From the NCBI RefSeq assembly GCF_020103755.1, contig NZ_JAHSQD010000007.1, positions 1 to 50,681 of the forward strand: a stretch of 50,681 nucleotides of DNA, written 5' to 3'. This stretch comes from Streptomyces sp. LS1784 (lineage in GTDB: Bacteria > Actinomycetota > Actinomycetes > Streptomycetales > Streptomycetaceae). Positions 9,856-16,605 of the stretch are shown piece after piece (the stretch's first letter is position 1; every line of letters starts with the position of its first letter). Made by a program: the position numbers and the translations under genes. Below the pieces are notes generated by a model. The model saw only the letters and a program-made list of their open reading frames with translations, did not search any database and was not told the DNA's origin.

Positions 9856-10086
9856 CCGGGTTCTCCTCGCGCTTGGGGCGCGGACTCCGGGGCGGCAGGG
9901 GAGATGACACGGACGGGCACCGGCACGCGGGCCCGTGGCACGACCCGTCGCCGGGGATGCCGAGGCCACCGGGAGATCGCTCCCCCGGCACGGGAGACAC
10001 CGCTCCCACCACACACCTGACCGAGGCCCGGGAGGCAGTCGCCTGCCGCTGGACCACGGGTACTGCTCTTCGTCCGCCCGCGCACG

Positions 10087-10199
10087 CCTCCCATCCGGAC
10101 TTTAACCGTCGGTCCAGGAATTTCACCTGGTCAACCGGCCGCTGGCTGCGGACGGGTCGCGGACTGTAACCGCCGGTTCGGATTTTCACCGACCCCGGA
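10087..10199 (-). promoter_or_regulatory. FMN riboswitch (RFN element)
   Basis: On the minus strand the conserved RFN blocks appear in order: GGGGTCGGTGAAAATCCG, ACCGGCGGTTACAGTCCGCG, GGTGAAATTCCTGGACC and GACGGTTAAAGTCCGGATGG. The outer P1 arms (CTCCGGGG side and GGATGGGAG side) close the junction. FMN binding lowers expression of ribE-ribM-ribAB-ribH downstream. About 230 nt separate the aptamer from the ribE GTG; this GC-rich stretch holds several alternative dyads that could serve as the expression platform. Which switch (termination or start-site masking) applies cannot be read directly. Confidence 0.97.
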
Positions 10200-10358
10200 G
10201 TGCGCTGAACGTCACTGCTTGATGCCGTCATTGTGCCACGGTCCGCGCAAGGGCGGGGAGAGCCTCCGGCTGTGGTCTGTTTCACGGACTTGCGGGGAAT
10301 GCGCGGCCATGTGCACCCGCGCCGCCGCCCGGGGCGCGGGGGTGGTGGCCATGGGGCT

Positions 10359-10673
10359 TCAGGGCACGGTGGGGGCGGTGACCGACGTGAAGTGGGTGAC
10401 CTCCGGGGGGTGGGCGAGGTAGCTCAGCTCGCCCTCCGACCAGACCGGCCGGATCCGCCACATCGGCCCCGCGTACACGCGCAGGGCCTCCTCGTCGCGC
10501 CAGCGGCTCACCACCACCACCCGGTGCCCGTCCTCGGACACCGAGCGCAGCAGCTCGCCGCCGAAGCAGCCCTCGGTCCGCCCGAGCTGCGGGATCACCT
10601 GGGCGGCCAGGTGCGCGCAGAACTCCTCGATGCGACCGGCCATGACCTGCCCGGTCCAGATTCTGACGATCAC
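10359..10673 (-). CDS. Antibiotic biosynthesis monooxygenase (ABM) domain protein
   Basis: A small (about 104 aa) dimeric alpha/beta ferredoxin-fold protein of the ABM family: MIVRIWTGQVMAG at the start, then VIPQLGRTEGCFGGELL and VVVVSRWRDEEALRVY. Members include cofactor-free monooxygenases and haem-degrading enzymes, but many have no known substrate. The GTG at 10671-10673 is chosen since it lies 8 nt after GGAGG; two in-frame GTGs just upstream overlap that Shine-Dalgarno. It is transcribed toward the rib operon leader and divergently from the flavin-binding protein. Confidence 0.8.
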   Translation of the reverse strand: MIVRIWTGQVMAGRIEEFCAHLAAQVIPQLGRTEGCFGGELLRSVSEDGHRVVVVSRWRDEEALRVYAGPMWRIRPVWSEGELSYLAHPPEVTHFTSVTAPTVP

Positions 10674-10854
10674 GACCACCACCTCCGGCTGCGGCTGCCG
10701 TCCCGGGCCCGCCGGCTCCTGGCCCCAGTCGTCCCCGGCCGGTGGTCCCTGGCCCCCATTATGAGCGGAAAACCGCTGGTGGGGAGGGGTGGGGCCGGGA
10801 TTTCGCCGAGGGGCTCCGGAGGTGCCGGGGCAGGGTCCGCCGAGCGGCCTCGGC

Positions 10855-10860
10855 TACATT
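10855..10860 (+). promoter_or_regulatory. Probable -10 box for a leaderless transcript
   Basis: TACATT (TANNNT) ends 6 nt before the ATG at 10867 and there is no convincing Shine-Dalgarno. This matches the spacing of actinobacterial leaderless promoters, where transcription starts at the A of ATG. No clear -35. Confidence 0.5.
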
Positions 10861-10866
10861 CCCGGT

Positions 10867-11562
10867 ATGACGACCACACCGGAATCTGTCACTCCGTCAA
10901 CCACCGCGCCGGACCGGCCGGGCAGCCTGTTCGACTCCCTCCACGCGGGCGCGCTCAGCGATCCCGCCCAACTGCGCGAGATCTACGAGCAGCCCGGCGA
11001 CCATGCGCGCCGCAAGCAGGTCGACCGCCTGCACGAGGTCGCCCAGCACCTGATCGCCTGTTCCTCGCTGGTGTTCGTGGCCAGCTCGGACGCCGCCGGG
11101 CGCTGCGACGTCTCCCCGCGCGGCGGACCGGCCGGGCTGGTCTCGGTGCTCGACGAGTACACCCTGGCCATTCCGGACGCCACCGGCAACAAGCGGTTGG
11201 ACACCCTGCACAACATCCTGGAGACCGGCCGGGTCGGACTGCTCTTCGTCGTCCCGGGCCGGGATGCCACGCTGCGGGTCAACGGGCGGGCCTGCGTCTC
11301 CACCGACCCCGGGCTGCTGCGGCAGCTGACCGCCGTCGGCAAGCCGCCGCGCAGCGCGATCGTGGTCGCCGTCGAGGAGGTGTACGGACACTGCCCGAAG
11401 GCCTTCCTGCGCTCCTCGGCGTGGAAGCCGGAGAACTGGCTCGCCAAGGACGCGCAGCCGAGCTCGGCGGAGGTCACGCTCTCTCACCTGCGGGACGAGT
11501 CGCTGACCGTGGAGATGATCGAGCAGAACGAGCGGGAGGCGCTGCTGTACCGGTACGAGTGA
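10867..11562 (+). CDS. Pyridoxamine 5'-phosphate oxidase family FMN-binding protein
   Basis: The 231-aa protein has a flavin-binding split-barrel: SLVFVASSDAAGRCDVSPRG, LAIPDATGNKRLDTLHNIL and VGLLFVVPGRDATLRVNGRA. It most resembles the MSMEG_1061-type subgroup of pyridoxamine-phosphate-oxidase-like proteins, which are flavin or F420 enzymes of mostly unknown substrate. The ATG at 10867 is chosen because of the adjacent TANNNT -10 box; the frame is open upstream but lacks signals. It is divergent from the ABM protein. Confidence 0.85.
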   Translation: MTTTPESVTPSTTAPDRPGSLFDSLHAGALSDPAQLREIYEQPGDHARRKQVDRLHEVAQHLIACSSLVFVASSDAAGRCDVSPRGGPAGLVSVLDEYTLAIPDATGNKRLDTLHNILETGRVGLLFVVPGRDATLRVNGRACVSTDPGLLRQLTAVGKPPRSAIVVAVEEVYGHCPKAFLRSSAWKPENWLAKDAQPSSAEVTLSHLRDESLTVEMIEQNEREALLYRYE

Positions 11563-11675
11563 GGTGGGCGGCACGGTGGCGCTGTGGTGCCGCTTCGCGG
11601 GGCCCGACGGGCGGGGGTCGGTCACCCGCCGGCCGGCCGACCCATCGGGATCGGCAACCCGCCGGGCCCGCGCGT

Positions 11676-11864
11676 TCAGGCGGCCTTGGAAGCGTCCGCC
11701 CCGGTCGTGCCGTCGGCGGCCCGCTGGACGGCGTCAACGCCCTTGTGCGCGGCTTCCTTGCTGGCGTAGCCCTGGCCGGTGGCGACGATCCCGCCGTTGC
11801 CCGCCTTGAGCCGGAACCGGTACTTGCCACCGGAGTCCTGGTAGACCTCGAACCTGCCCGACAT
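11676..11864 (-). CDS. Small DUF1508/YegP-like protein
   Basis: A 62-aa protein, SGRFEVYQDSGGKYRFRLKA...IVATGQGYASKEAAHKGVDAV, matches the single-repeat DUF1508 (YegP) fold, a small beta-beta-alpha-beta unit often found in stress-related settings but without a defined activity. A strong GGAGG lies 8 nt before the ATG at 11862-11864. It converges with the preceding plus-strand gene and is divergent from the HIT gene. Confidence 0.85.
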   Translation of the reverse strand: MSGRFEVYQDSGGKYRFRLKAGNGGIVATGQGYASKEAAHKGVDAVQRAADGTTGADASKAA

Positions 11865-12032
11865 CCGGGCCACCTCCTCGTGGGGCGCACGGCGCGCCCG
11901 CTGATCGGCCCCCGGCAGCACCGTGTGCCCGACGCCGGGCGGCCGCACCCGGGCGGCACCCGGACGGGTGAAGCCGGGTTCACCGGCGTTCGCAGGGGTG
12001 CCGGGACGGCCGCCGGTGGTTTGAATGGACGG

Positions 12033-12446
12033 ATGGACTGCGTCTTCTGTGCGGTGGTGGCGGGCGAGGAGCCGGCGCACCAGGTGCTGGACGACGAGGT
12101 GGCGGTGGCCTTCCTGGACCGTCGGCCGCTGTTCCCCGGGCACGTCCTGGTCGTGCCGCGCGCCCACCACGTGACGCTGGCCGACCTGCCGGCCGCCGAG
12201 GTCGGACCGTTCTTCCTGCGGGTGCAGCGGGTGGCGACGGCCGTCGAGCACGGGCTGGGCGCCGCGGGCAGCTTCGTGGCGGCGAACAACCGGATCAGCC
12301 AGTCGGTGCCGCACCTGCACGTCCACGTGGTGCCGCGCAATCCGCAGGACGGGCTGCGCGGGTTCTTCTGGCCGCGGCGGCGGTATCCGGACGAGGCGGG
12401 GGCGGCGGAGGTCGCGGCCCGGCTGCGGGAGGCACTGGCGGACTGA
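12033..12446 (+). CDS. HIT family nucleotide hydrolase/transferase
   Basis: This 137-aa protein begins MDCVFCAVVAGEEPAHQV, with the C-x2-C half of the HIT zinc site, and carries the histidine triad HLHVHVV at about residues 95-101. HIT proteins hydrolyse or transfer nucleoside phosphates (Hint/Fhit-like). ATG at 12033; the Shine-Dalgarno is weak. A TTG four codons upstream is a possible alternative. It stands alone between the DUF1508-like gene and the serine hydrolase. Confidence 0.92.
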   Translation: MDCVFCAVVAGEEPAHQVLDDEVAVAFLDRRPLFPGHVLVVPRAHHVTLADLPAAEVGPFFLRVQRVATAVEHGLGAAGSFVAANNRISQSVPHLHVHVVPRNPQDGLRGFFWPRRRYPDEAGAAEVAARLREALAD

Positions 12447-12542
12447 AGGGGGTGCGAGGCACATCGGGGCGTACCTCTGCGGTCGCATCGGCGGGGGTCG
12501 ATATCGTTTTCCGGGCGGACGATCCGGTCCGTAGGGGGCACC

Positions 12543-12548
12543 TAGGCT
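12543..12548 (+). promoter_or_regulatory. Probable -10 box for a leaderless transcript
   Basis: TAGGCT (TANNNT) lies 7 nt before the ATG at 12556 and no Shine-Dalgarno is present, the geometry of an actinobacterial leaderless start. Confidence 0.5.
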
Positions 12549-12555
12549 CACCGGC

Positions 12556-13620
12556 ATGAACGAACTCGCCTGCCTCGTGCAGCAGACGGCCGACCGGCTC
12601 TCGGGCCGACACGTCGGCGTGGTGGTCGCCGGGCTGGCCGGCGGCGACGTGGAGATCCGCGGTGCCGGGCGGACCGGTCCCGGCGGTGGGGTGCCCGGAC
12701 CGCACACGCTGTTCGAAATAGGTTCCGTCACCAAGGTGTTCACCTCGCTCGTGCTCGCGCGACTGGCCCTCGACGGTGCGGTCCGGCTGGACGAGCCGCT
12801 CGCCGAGGTGCTCACCGGGGCGGCCGGCGGGCGCGCCGTCGTCCCGGCCAAGGGCCCGCAGCCGATCACCCTGCGACACCTCGCCACCCACACCTCGGGG
12901 CTCCCCCGGCTGCCCCGGGGCATGGTGGTGCAGTCGCTGATGGCACCCAACAGGCCCGATCCGTACGCCGATTGCACCGCCGATCGGGTGCTCGACGGGC
13001 TTGCGCGGACACGGCTGCGGACCGCGCCCGGGCGCGGCTTCCGCTACTCCAACCTCGGCGCGGGGCTGCTCGGCCTGGCCCTCGCGCAGCGGTGCGGCAT
13101 CGGGTACGAGGAGCTGGTGGCGCGCGAGGTCTGCGCGCCGCTCGGCCTGGTGGACACCTGCGTGCGATCGGACCCGGACCAGTCCGCGCGGCTGGCTCAC
13201 GGGCACACCCCGGGCGGCCGGCCGGTGCCCTACTGGAACCTCGCGGCCGTGCCCGGCATGGGCGCGCTCCGGTCGACCGCCGCCGACCTGGTGGTGTTCC
13301 TGCGGGCCCAACTGGCCACCGAACGCGAGCCGGACGCGCCGCTGTCGCCCGCGATCGCCCTCACCCGGGAGACCCGCCACCGAGTCAACCCGTTCGCCTG
13401 GACACACCTGGGCTGGCTCGGCCACCGGCTGCACACCCAGCAGGGCGGACACCTCCAGATCTGGCACAACGGGGGGACGGGCGGGTTCAGCTCGTTCACG
13501 GCCTTCGACCCGGAGAAGCAGGTCGGCGTGGTGGTGCTGGCCAATACCCGCCGGTCGGCCGATCCGGCGGGCACGGCACTGCTGCGCAGGCTGCAGAACG
13601 GGTTCTCGGCGGCGGGGTGA
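12556..13620 (+). CDS. Class C beta-lactamase-like serine hydrolase
   Basis: The 354-aa protein has the penicillin-binding/AmpC-like signature motifs: SVTK (S57-x-x-K), YSN near residue 163 and HNGGTG near residue 304. Such proteins are beta-lactamases, DD-peptidases or esterases; the HxG in place of KTG points to the esterase/D-aminopeptidase side of the family. No signal peptide is evident (start MNELACLVQQTADRL), so it is probably cytosolic. Downstream lies the duplicated leader element. Confidence 0.88.
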   Translation: MNELACLVQQTADRLSGRHVGVVVAGLAGGDVEIRGAGRTGPGGGVPGPHTLFEIGSVTKVFTSLVLARLALDGAVRLDEPLAEVLTGAAGGRAVVPAKGPQPITLRHLATHTSGLPRLPRGMVVQSLMAPNRPDPYADCTADRVLDGLARTRLRTAPGRGFRYSNLGAGLLGLALAQRCGIGYEELVAREVCAPLGLVDTCVRSDPDQSARLAHGHTPGGRPVPYWNLAAVPGMGALRSTAADLVVFLRAQLATEREPDAPLSPAIALTRETRHRVNPFAWTHLGWLGHRLHTQQGGHLQIWHNGGTGGFSSFTAFDPEKQVGVVVLANTRRSADPAGTALLRRLQNGFSAAG

Positions 13621-13667
13621 GGGGCCGCCCCCCTGCGGCCGGTGGTTTCAGCCCGAATGCGGCAAAT

Positions 13668-13767
13668 ATGCCGATCGGCACTGTTGGCTGGCACAGCCAG
13701 GAGTCGATCCTGGGCATCCGACGACGGCGGCTCCCCCGAGGGGGCCGCGGAGCGGAAGGAGCTCGAC
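13668..13767 (+). ncRNA. Structured leader element, copy A (candidate cis-regulatory RNA)
   Basis: Copy A begins at ATGCCGATCGGCACTG and runs for 100 bp to an AAGGAG and ATG at 13768. It can form hairpins TGCC-GATC-GGCA (13669-13680), TGGCT-GGCAC-AGCCA, GTCGAT-(7 nt)-ATC-C-GAC with a conserved CTGGG loop, and a GC-rich hairpin near 13727-13749 just before the ribosome-binding site. A homologous copy B lies 232 bp downstream at the same distance from the next start codon. Not a riboswitch class I can name. A short coding leader beginning MPIGTV is an alternative reading. Confidence 0.55.
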
Positions 13768-14010
13768 ATGACGGTTGTGCTGCTGCCCAGGCGGGCGTTG
13801 CCGCCCGGCCCGGGTGGTGTCTGCCCCGTTCGTACCCACCCCCGTGGCGGGTGGTCCCGGCCGGGGCGCGATGATGAAGGGGTCGTTTCGGGCCAAAAAG
13901 TGCCGATTGGCACTGTCGCCAGGGGCGACGGGCGGTCGATGCTGGGGATCCGGCAGTCGCGGTTCCGAAGGGGAAGTCCGCCGAGTGAAAGGGGGCCGAC
14001 GTGGCGGTGA
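13768..14010 (+). CDS. Possible small ORF after leader copy A
   Basis: An 80-codon frame (MTVVLLPRRALPPGPGG...) follows AAGGAG and ATG 100 bp after copy A. It runs through copy B and stops at TGA 14008-14010, just inside the next gene, whose GTG is at 14001. Codon use is dominated by Pro, Arg and Gly, and no domain is recognised. It could be a leader peptide, the remnant of a duplicated gene 5' end, or not translated at all. Confidence 0.3.
   Translation: MTVVLLPRRALPPGPGGVCPVRTHPRGGWSRPGRDDEGVVSGQKVPIGTVARGDGRSMLGIRQSRFRRGSPPSERGPTWR
13900..14000 (+). ncRNA. Structured leader element, copy B (candidate cis-regulatory RNA)
   Basis: Copy B starts GTGCCGATTGGCACTG and ends at the GTG of the membrane-protein gene (14001), preceded by AAAGGGGG. 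Corresponding hairpins are TGCC-GATT-GGCA (13901-13912), GTCGCC-AGG-GGCGAC, GTCGAT-(7 nt)-ATC-C-GGC with the CTGGG loop, and TTCC-GAAGG-GGAA. The second helix has a completely different sequence from copy A yet still pairs, and the third keeps pairing through a G-U wobble. This supports a conserved RNA fold in front of the downstream gene. Confidence 0.55.
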
Positions 14011-14804
14011 CGTGGTCGCCGACGCGGGCGCGGTCTGCGGGTTCGGCCGGTGCGGCCGGTGCGGCCGGTTCTGCGGCCGGTTCTGCAGGCGGGCTCGGCC
14101 CGGTGGTGCGGGTGCACCGGCGCTTCCGGCCGCTGTCCTGGCCGGCGCGGGTGTGGTTGCACTCCTGCGGGATCTCCGTCTCCGTGGCGGTCTGTCTGGC
14201 GCTCGGTGAGTGGTGGCCCGCGCCCCTGCTGGCCGCAGCGGCGGTGGTGGCGGTGAGCGGGTACGAGCGGCTGCGGCAGGCACCCGGGCTGCGGTCCGTA
14301 CGGGTCCACGAGGGCGGGCTGGTGCTGGTCTCGGCGGACGGCGGCGAGGAGCCGCTGCCCTGGCGCGCGATCGAGGCCACCGAGTACTCCCCCGGGGGGC
14401 CGCGCGGGGTGCACGAGCACGGGCGAATATGGCCGGCGGGCGCGGGCGAGCCACTGGTGCTGGCACACCTGCGCGGGCTGGACGGGCTGTTCCGGGAGCT
14501 GGAGGAGTGCCTCTCCCCCTGGCTCCGGGCCGCACTGCACGAGACGCTGCGCACCGAGGGGAGCGTCCGCTTCGTACGGGGGCGGCTGACGGTGACGGTC
14601 GGCGGGCTGGCGCACCGGCCGCCGCACCCGCTCGCCGCGACGGAGGCCTACCGGTGGACGGAGCTGCGCTCGGCCCGGGCCTCCGGCCTCGGTGAGTTGG
14701 AGATCCGGACGCACTCGGCCGGTCTCCCACTCACCTTCCCGGTGCCCAACGCCCGTGCGGCCGCCGACTTCCTGGAGGACCTCCGGACGGCTTCCCTCGG
14801 GTGA
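14001..14804 (+). CDS. Membrane-anchored protein of unknown function (DUF6585/PH-like)
   Basis: A 267-aa protein. Residues 10-32 form an Ala/Gly/Ser low-complexity stretch encoded by short GC repeats. Two hydrophobic segments lie at about 52-85. A soluble domain follows with LRSVRVHEGGLVLVSADGG, LPWRAIEATEY and a second similar YRWTELRSA block. This resembles bacterial PH-like/DUF6585 proteins, in which two beta-sandwich units face the cytosol. The function is unknown. The GTG at 14001 sits 5 nt after AAAGGGGG and directly after leader copy B. Confidence 0.7.
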   Translation: MAVTWSPTRARSAGSAGAAGAAGSAAGSAGGLGPVVRVHRRFRPLSWPARVWLHSCGISVSVAVCLALGEWWPAPLLAAAAVVAVSGYERLRQAPGLRSVRVHEGGLVLVSADGGEEPLPWRAIEATEYSPGGPRGVHEHGRIWPAGAGEPLVLAHLRGLDGLFRELEECLSPWLRAALHETLRTEGSVRFVRGRLTVTVGGLAHRPPHPLAATEAYRWTELRSARASGLGELEIRTHSAGLPLTFPVPNARAAADFLEDLRTASLG

Positions 14805-14934
14805 CCGCCCTCGGCGGCCGCCCGCCCGAGCCGGCCCGAATCCCTCAAAAGCCGACCCCTAAGGGGTATCACGCACCCTTCCCGGAAGGGATCAGTACGC
14901 CGCTGAGTGGACGTCAGCTCCCTTTCCCGCGATC

Positions 14935-14940
14935 TACCGT
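14935..14940 (+). promoter_or_regulatory. Probable -10 box for a leaderless transcript
   Basis: TACCGT (TANNNT) lies 7 nt before the ATG at 14948, and no Shine-Dalgarno is present. Upstream (14855-14890) are two short dyads, ACCCC-TAA-GGGGT and CCCTTCCCGGAAGGG, that may end the previous transcript or bind a regulator. Confidence 0.5.
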
Positions 14941-14947
14941 CGCCGCT

Positions 14948-16147
14948 ATGAGCCGACTCCGCACGACCGCCGCCGCGGCAGCCCTGCTGCTCGCTCTGCC
15001 GCTGTCCGTCGCCGCTGCCGCGCCCGCCCTGGCCGCGCCGCCCATCGCCACCGACTCCGCCACCACCGCCCCGGCCGACTCGACCACCCAGGCCGCCGCC
15101 CAGGTCGAACTCCCGCGTCCGACCGGGCCGTACGCGGTCGGGCAGGAGGTCCTGCACCTGGTGGACCAGAACCGTCCGGACCCGTGGGTGCCCTCCGCCG
15201 GCCCGCGCCGGCTGATGGTCTCGATGTACTACCCCGCGCACGCCGGGACGGGCACCCCCGCCCCGTACATGACGCCCGCCGCCGCCCGGGCCATGCTGGA
15301 CTGGAAAATGCCGCACAACACCATCCCGACCGAGGCGGTGTCCGGCACCCGGACCTGGGCGGAGTCCGGGGCGCGACCGCAGGGCGGCCACTACCCGCTG
15401 GTGGTCCTGTCGCCCGGCTTCACCATGCCGCGCGCCACCCTCAGCAGCCTCGCCGAGGACCTGACCAGCCACGGCTACGTCGTCGCGGTGATCGACCACA
15501 CCTACGAGAACACCGGGACCACCTTCCCCGACGGGCAGACGCTCCCCTGTGAGGCGTGCGGGAAGGTCATCGGCGACGACGGCGCGGCGCACCTGGAGGC
15601 GGGCCGGGCGAAGGACGTCTCCTTCGTCATCGACCAGCTGACCGATCGCCCGCACCCGGCCTGGCGCTACGCCCGGCTGATCGACCGCGACCGGATCGGC
15701 ATGGCCGGGCACTCCGCCGGCGGTGCGTCCACCGTCCCGGCCCTGCTCACCGACGACCGGATCCGGGCCGGGGTGAACATGGACGGCACCATGCACTACC
15801 TGGTGCCCGAGTCCGGCCTCAACGGCAAGCCGTTCATGATGATCGGCCACCCGCTGCCCGGCGGAGGCGAGGACGCGAGCTGGCTCACGAGCTGGGCCCG
15901 ACTGGACGGCTGGAAGCGTTTCCTGACCGTCGACGGCACCGACCACAGCAGCTTCACCGACTACCCGGTCTTCTACGACGGGCTCGGCATCCCCAAGGGC
16001 CCGTACACCACCATCGGGGGCCGGCGGGCCGTGGCCCTCACCCGGCAGTACGTCGGGGCGTTCTTCGATCTCCAGCTGAAGGGCGTCCCGCAGCCGCTGC
16101 TCGACGGGCCGAGCGCCGCCAACCCGGAGGTGCGGTTCACCCCCTGA
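14948..16147 (+). CDS. Secreted alpha/beta hydrolase, PAF-acetylhydrolase-like
   Basis: The 399-aa protein starts with a Sec signal peptide (MSRLRTTAAAAALLLALPLS...APALAA, cleavage near residue 29-31). The body has an alpha/beta-hydrolase fold with GHSAGG nucleophile elbow (Ser near 256), oxyanion-side LVVLSPGF, and catalytic HSSF near 340. The pattern fits plasma PAF-acetylhydrolase isoform II/lipase-like enzymes of Streptomyces, which cleave short acyl esters or phospholipids outside the cell. The real substrate is unknown. The start is supported by the adjacent -10 box and the signal peptide. Confidence 0.88.
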   Translation: MSRLRTTAAAAALLLALPLSVAAAAPALAAPPIATDSATTAPADSTTQAAAQVELPRPTGPYAVGQEVLHLVDQNRPDPWVPSAGPRRLMVSMYYPAHAGTGTPAPYMTPAAARAMLDWKMPHNTIPTEAVSGTRTWAESGARPQGGHYPLVVLSPGFTMPRATLSSLAEDLTSHGYVVAVIDHTYENTGTTFPDGQTLPCEACGKVIGDDGAAHLEAGRAKDVSFVIDQLTDRPHPAWRYARLIDRDRIGMAGHSAGGASTVPALLTDDRIRAGVNMDGTMHYLVPESGLNGKPFMMIGHPLPGGGEDASWLTSWARLDGWKRFLTVDGTDHSSFTDYPVFYDGLGIPKGPYTTIGGRRAVALTRQYVGAFFDLQLKGVPQPLLDGPSAANPEVRFTP

Positions 16148-16315
16148 CGGCCGGCCCCGAACGACAGCGGTCCTCGGGGCGGGACCGACGGCCGGCCGGG
16201 CAGCGCCGCCGAGGCCGGACTGTAGGGACTGCGCCCTCCGAAGGCGTGGAGCGTGAGCCGGGCGCCGCCGGCCCGCTCGCACCGATGCGTCGGGCGCGGG
16301 CCGGCGATCTCCCCC

Positions 16316-16359
16316 TTCGACGAACCGCACCGCGGACTTCGACGAACCGCACCGCGGAC
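16316..16359 (+). repeat. Perfect 22-bp tandem repeat
   Basis: Two exact adjacent copies of a 22-bp unit with core CGACGAACCGCACCGCGGAC, at 16316-16337 and 16338-16359, in the spacer before the sensor phosphatase. Confidence 0.85.
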
Positions 16360-16369
16360 GGCGTCTGCG

Positions 16370-16485
16370 GGGTGCGGCGTGGGAAGTCGCCTCGGGCGAC
16401 GCTTCATGCGGCACCTGTCCGCAGCCGCGCCACTACGGCCCGTCCGGAGAGGCGGCAGGGTGCGACGTGGGGAGTCGACTCGGGC
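16370..16485 (+). repeat. 28-bp direct repeat pair, spacer 60 bp
   Basis: Copies at 16370-16397 and 16458-16485 share 25 of 28 bases, with a GGTGCG..CGTGGG..AGTCG..CTCGGGC pattern. They may be paired regulator sites upstream of the sensor-phosphatase gene. Confidence 0.65.
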
Positions 16486-16605
16486 TGCTGGTGGTGGGTG
16501 GGCGGATGGGGGTTGCGGGACAGCTGCACCGGCTGGGGCCGCGTGCGAAGATGGCAGGGCTGGTGGGAACGATCTCCGGACGGTTTCTGGGACGGTTCTC
16601 TGGCC

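Larger units (their letters stand above)
16148..16605 (+). other. 458-bp gene-free spacer with two sets of direct repeats
   Basis: No convincing gene is seen. The spacer holds a perfect 22-bp tandem duplication at 16316-16337/16338-16359. It also holds a separate 28-bp direct repeat with three mismatches at 16370-16397 and 16458-16485 (GGTGCGRCGTGGGRAGTCG core). The second copy contains the palindrome GAGTCGACTC. The sensor-phosphatase promoter should lie in its last 100 bp. Confidence 0.6.

Noticed and set aside
13669..13912. GCCGAT in both leader copies as a sigma-WhiG -10 box
   Set aside because: WhiG promoters need GCCGATAA with TAAA about 15 nt upstream; neither copy has the AA or the TAAA.
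13648..14730. Long minus-strand frame across the leader elements and membrane-protein gene
   Set aside because: Low-complexity Pro/Arg/Ala translation with no domain; the plus strand has a better gene with a ribosome-binding site.
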